From Candidatus Syntrophosphaera sp. (GTDB taxonomy: Bacteria > Cloacimonadota > Cloacimonadia > Cloacimonadales > Cloacimonadaceae), in assembly GCA_019429425.1 (NCBI GenBank), contig JAHYIU010000013.1, forward strand, positions 1-34,408: a stretch of DNA of 34,408 nt, written 5' to 3'. The position numbers and the translations under genes were made by a program. Shown one piece after another: positions 33,258 through 34,408 of this stretch. A model generated the notes under the pieces. The model had not been told where the DNA came from. It saw only the letters and a program-made list of their open reading frames with translations, and ran no database searches. Position 1 is the stretch's first letter, and each line of letters begins with the position of its first letter.

Positions 33258-34408
33258 ATGCACAAGAGGAACCTCCACATCCTGGAAAACACGCCGGTGC
33301 CGCGGGCCATCATCTACATGGCGCTGCCCAGCGTGCTGAGCATGCTGGTGAACATCGTCTACAACCTGACGGACACCTTTTTCATCGGCAAGCTGAACGA
33401 CCCCATCCAATTGGCGGCCGTATCGATCTCCATGCCGCTGTTCATGTTCCAGATGGCGATCGCGGGGATCTTCGGCATGGGGGGAGGAAGCTATCTTTCC
33501 CGCCTGCTGGGGAAAAAGGACTACGAGCGGGCCCGGGAGACCACCAGTACAGCGGTGTTCAGCACCCTGGTGATCTCGTTGCTGCTGATCGTTGTGGGCT
33601 TGCTGTCCGTTCCCCTGTTCCTCAAGGCGGTGGGCGCAAGCGCTGATACTGCGGGCCCGGCCGGCCGCTACATCAGGATAATCCTGCTCGGATGCCCGTT
33701 CGTTATGCTCAAGTTTGCCATGGTGCAGTTGGTGCGGGCTGAAGGGGCGGCGAAAAAGGCCATGTATGGAATGTTCATCGGGACAGGGGCAAACATCGTC
33801 CTGGACCCGCTGTTCATCTTCGTGTTCAAGATGGGCGTGACCGGCGCTGCGGTCGCCACCGTGATCGGGCAGGGCCTGGGGATGCTTTACTACTTTTACT
33901 ACTACCGTTCCGAACACAGCGTCGCCAAACCTTCGCGCAAGTATTTGCGCCTGCGCTGGGAAACCTACCGCCAGATTCTCCTGATCGGGATCCCCGCCTC
34001 GCTGAGCCAGATCATGATGACGGTGGGAAACACCATCGCCTACAACCTGGCATCCAGATACAGCGACCTTTCGGTTGCCGCGCTGGGTGTGGCCTCGCGG
34101 GTCTTTTCCATCCCCATTTTCGTGTTCATCGGCATGTCCATCGGGGTGCAGGCCCTGATCGGATTCAACTATGGGGCGGCCAATTATGCCCGGATGAAAC
34201 AGGTGATCCGCACCGCCATATTCATGAATCTTTGCCTTGCGCTGGTGTTTACCCTGTTGTTCGTGCTGTTTCCGAAAGCCCTGGTGGGCGCCTTCATCAA
34301 GGATCCGCGGATCATGGAGATCGGCAAGCAGATCATCGACGCCTACGCTTTCGCCATTCCCTTCGCGGCGGTGGGCATGATCCTGATGACCAGCCTGCAG
34401 GCGATGGG
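33258..34408 (+). CDS. MATE family efflux transporter (3' end outside window)
   Basis: 383 codons are visible without a stop. Translation starts MHKRNLHILENTPVPRAIIY and continues through alternating hydrophobic segments. Family features are the N-terminal 'P..I..MALPSVLSMLVNIVYNLTDTFFIG' helix, GMGGGSYLSRLLGKKDYERA, ALGVASRVFSIPIFVFIGMSIG and GVQALIGFNYGAANYARMKQ. By family these export drugs or metabolites in exchange for Na+ or H+; the substrate is not predictable. The AAGGA 10-11 bases before the ATG is somewhat distant. TTGACA at 33208 could be its -35 element, with a poor -10. Base composition returns to the GC-rich core type. Confidence 0.92.
   Translation, partial: MHKRNLHILENTPVPRAIIYMALPSVLSMLVNIVYNLTDTFFIGKLNDPIQLAAVSISMPLFMFQMAIAGIFGMGGGSYLSRLLGKKDYERARETTSTAVFSTLVISLLLIVVGLLSVPLFLKAVGASADTAGPAGRYIRIILLGCPFVMLKFAMVQLVRAEGAAKKAMYGMFIGTGANIVLDPLFIFVFKMGVTGAAVATVIGQGLGMLYYFYYYRSEHSVAKPSRKYLRLRWETYRQILLIGIPASLSQIMMTVGNTIAYNLASRYSDLSVAALGVASRVFSIPIFVFIGMSIGVQALIGFNYGAANYARMKQVIRTAIFMNLCLALVFTLLFVLFPKALVGAFIKDPRIMEIGKQIIDAYAFAIPFAAVGMILMTSLQAM

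Noticed and set aside
33084-33917. Minus-strand frame opposite the MATE gene sharing its C-terminal residues with a frame at 12188-12745
   Set aside because: The shared ending comes from the dispersed non-coding repeat; the rest is antisense to real genes.

Overview
The window looks like a chromosomal segment of an uncultured Fibrobacterota-Chlorobi-Bacteroidota (FCB) superphylum bacterium, most likely Candidatus Cloacimonadota. This is an inference: several very large secreted proteins end in a type IX-like C-terminal sorting domain (a PNPFNP-type motif, a 'VYN(V/I)KGQ' strand and a 'SSGVYF' turn), Shine-Dalgarno sequences are strong, and core genes are moderately GC-rich while the secreted-protein genes are AT-richer. 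No rRNA, tRNA or CRISPR was found.

Layout. (1) 1-2496: the tail of a gene running into a GC-rich palindrome, then an AT-rich secreted beta-helix protein. (2) 2496-12118: a compact Mu-like transposable element. On the minus strand it reads: winged-helix protein, MuA-like DDE transposase, MuB-like ATPase, wHTH protein, GemA, DUF3164 protein, small HTH protein, small and large terminase, MuF-like head protein. A divergent LexA/CI-type self-cleaving repressor is on the plus strand. Between repressor and early operon lie a TAGACAA/TTGTCTA dyad and eight copies of a 12-bp motif (TGTCAAAGTGCT), positioned like the operator/transpositional enhancer of phage Mu. Portal, capsid, tail and lysis genes are absent. 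(3) 12127-14355: a dispersed repeat, then a SagB-type nitroreductase and a phosphofructokinase on the minus strand. (4) 14592-18764: a 1390-aa secreted multidomain protein. (5) 19076-22961: the translation cluster rplM-rpsI-rpsB-tsf-pyrH-frr, closed by a terminator. (6) 23030-23960: a repeat-rich intergenic region with two long hairpins, an array of about seven 22-bp repeats and a beta-helix pseudogene fragment. (7) 23950-32480: a four-gene minus-strand operon of secreted proteins: FG-GAP protein, unknown secreted protein, gingipain-like C25 protease and Asp-box/BACON protein. (8) 33025-34408: a second copy of the dispersed repeat and the start of a MATE transporter.

Most interesting is the Mu-like element. 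It combines a transposition module with a separately encoded enhancer-type winged helix, an eight-site array, a repressor of the SOS-cleavable type, and a DNA-packaging module with no capsid genes. It could be a deletion derivative or a transposable-phage satellite that uses a helper's capsid. A motif shared by its two edges (ATCA, then 8-10 bases, then TTTGC) also resembles the 22-bp array near 23.5 kb, which may be the relic of another element's end.
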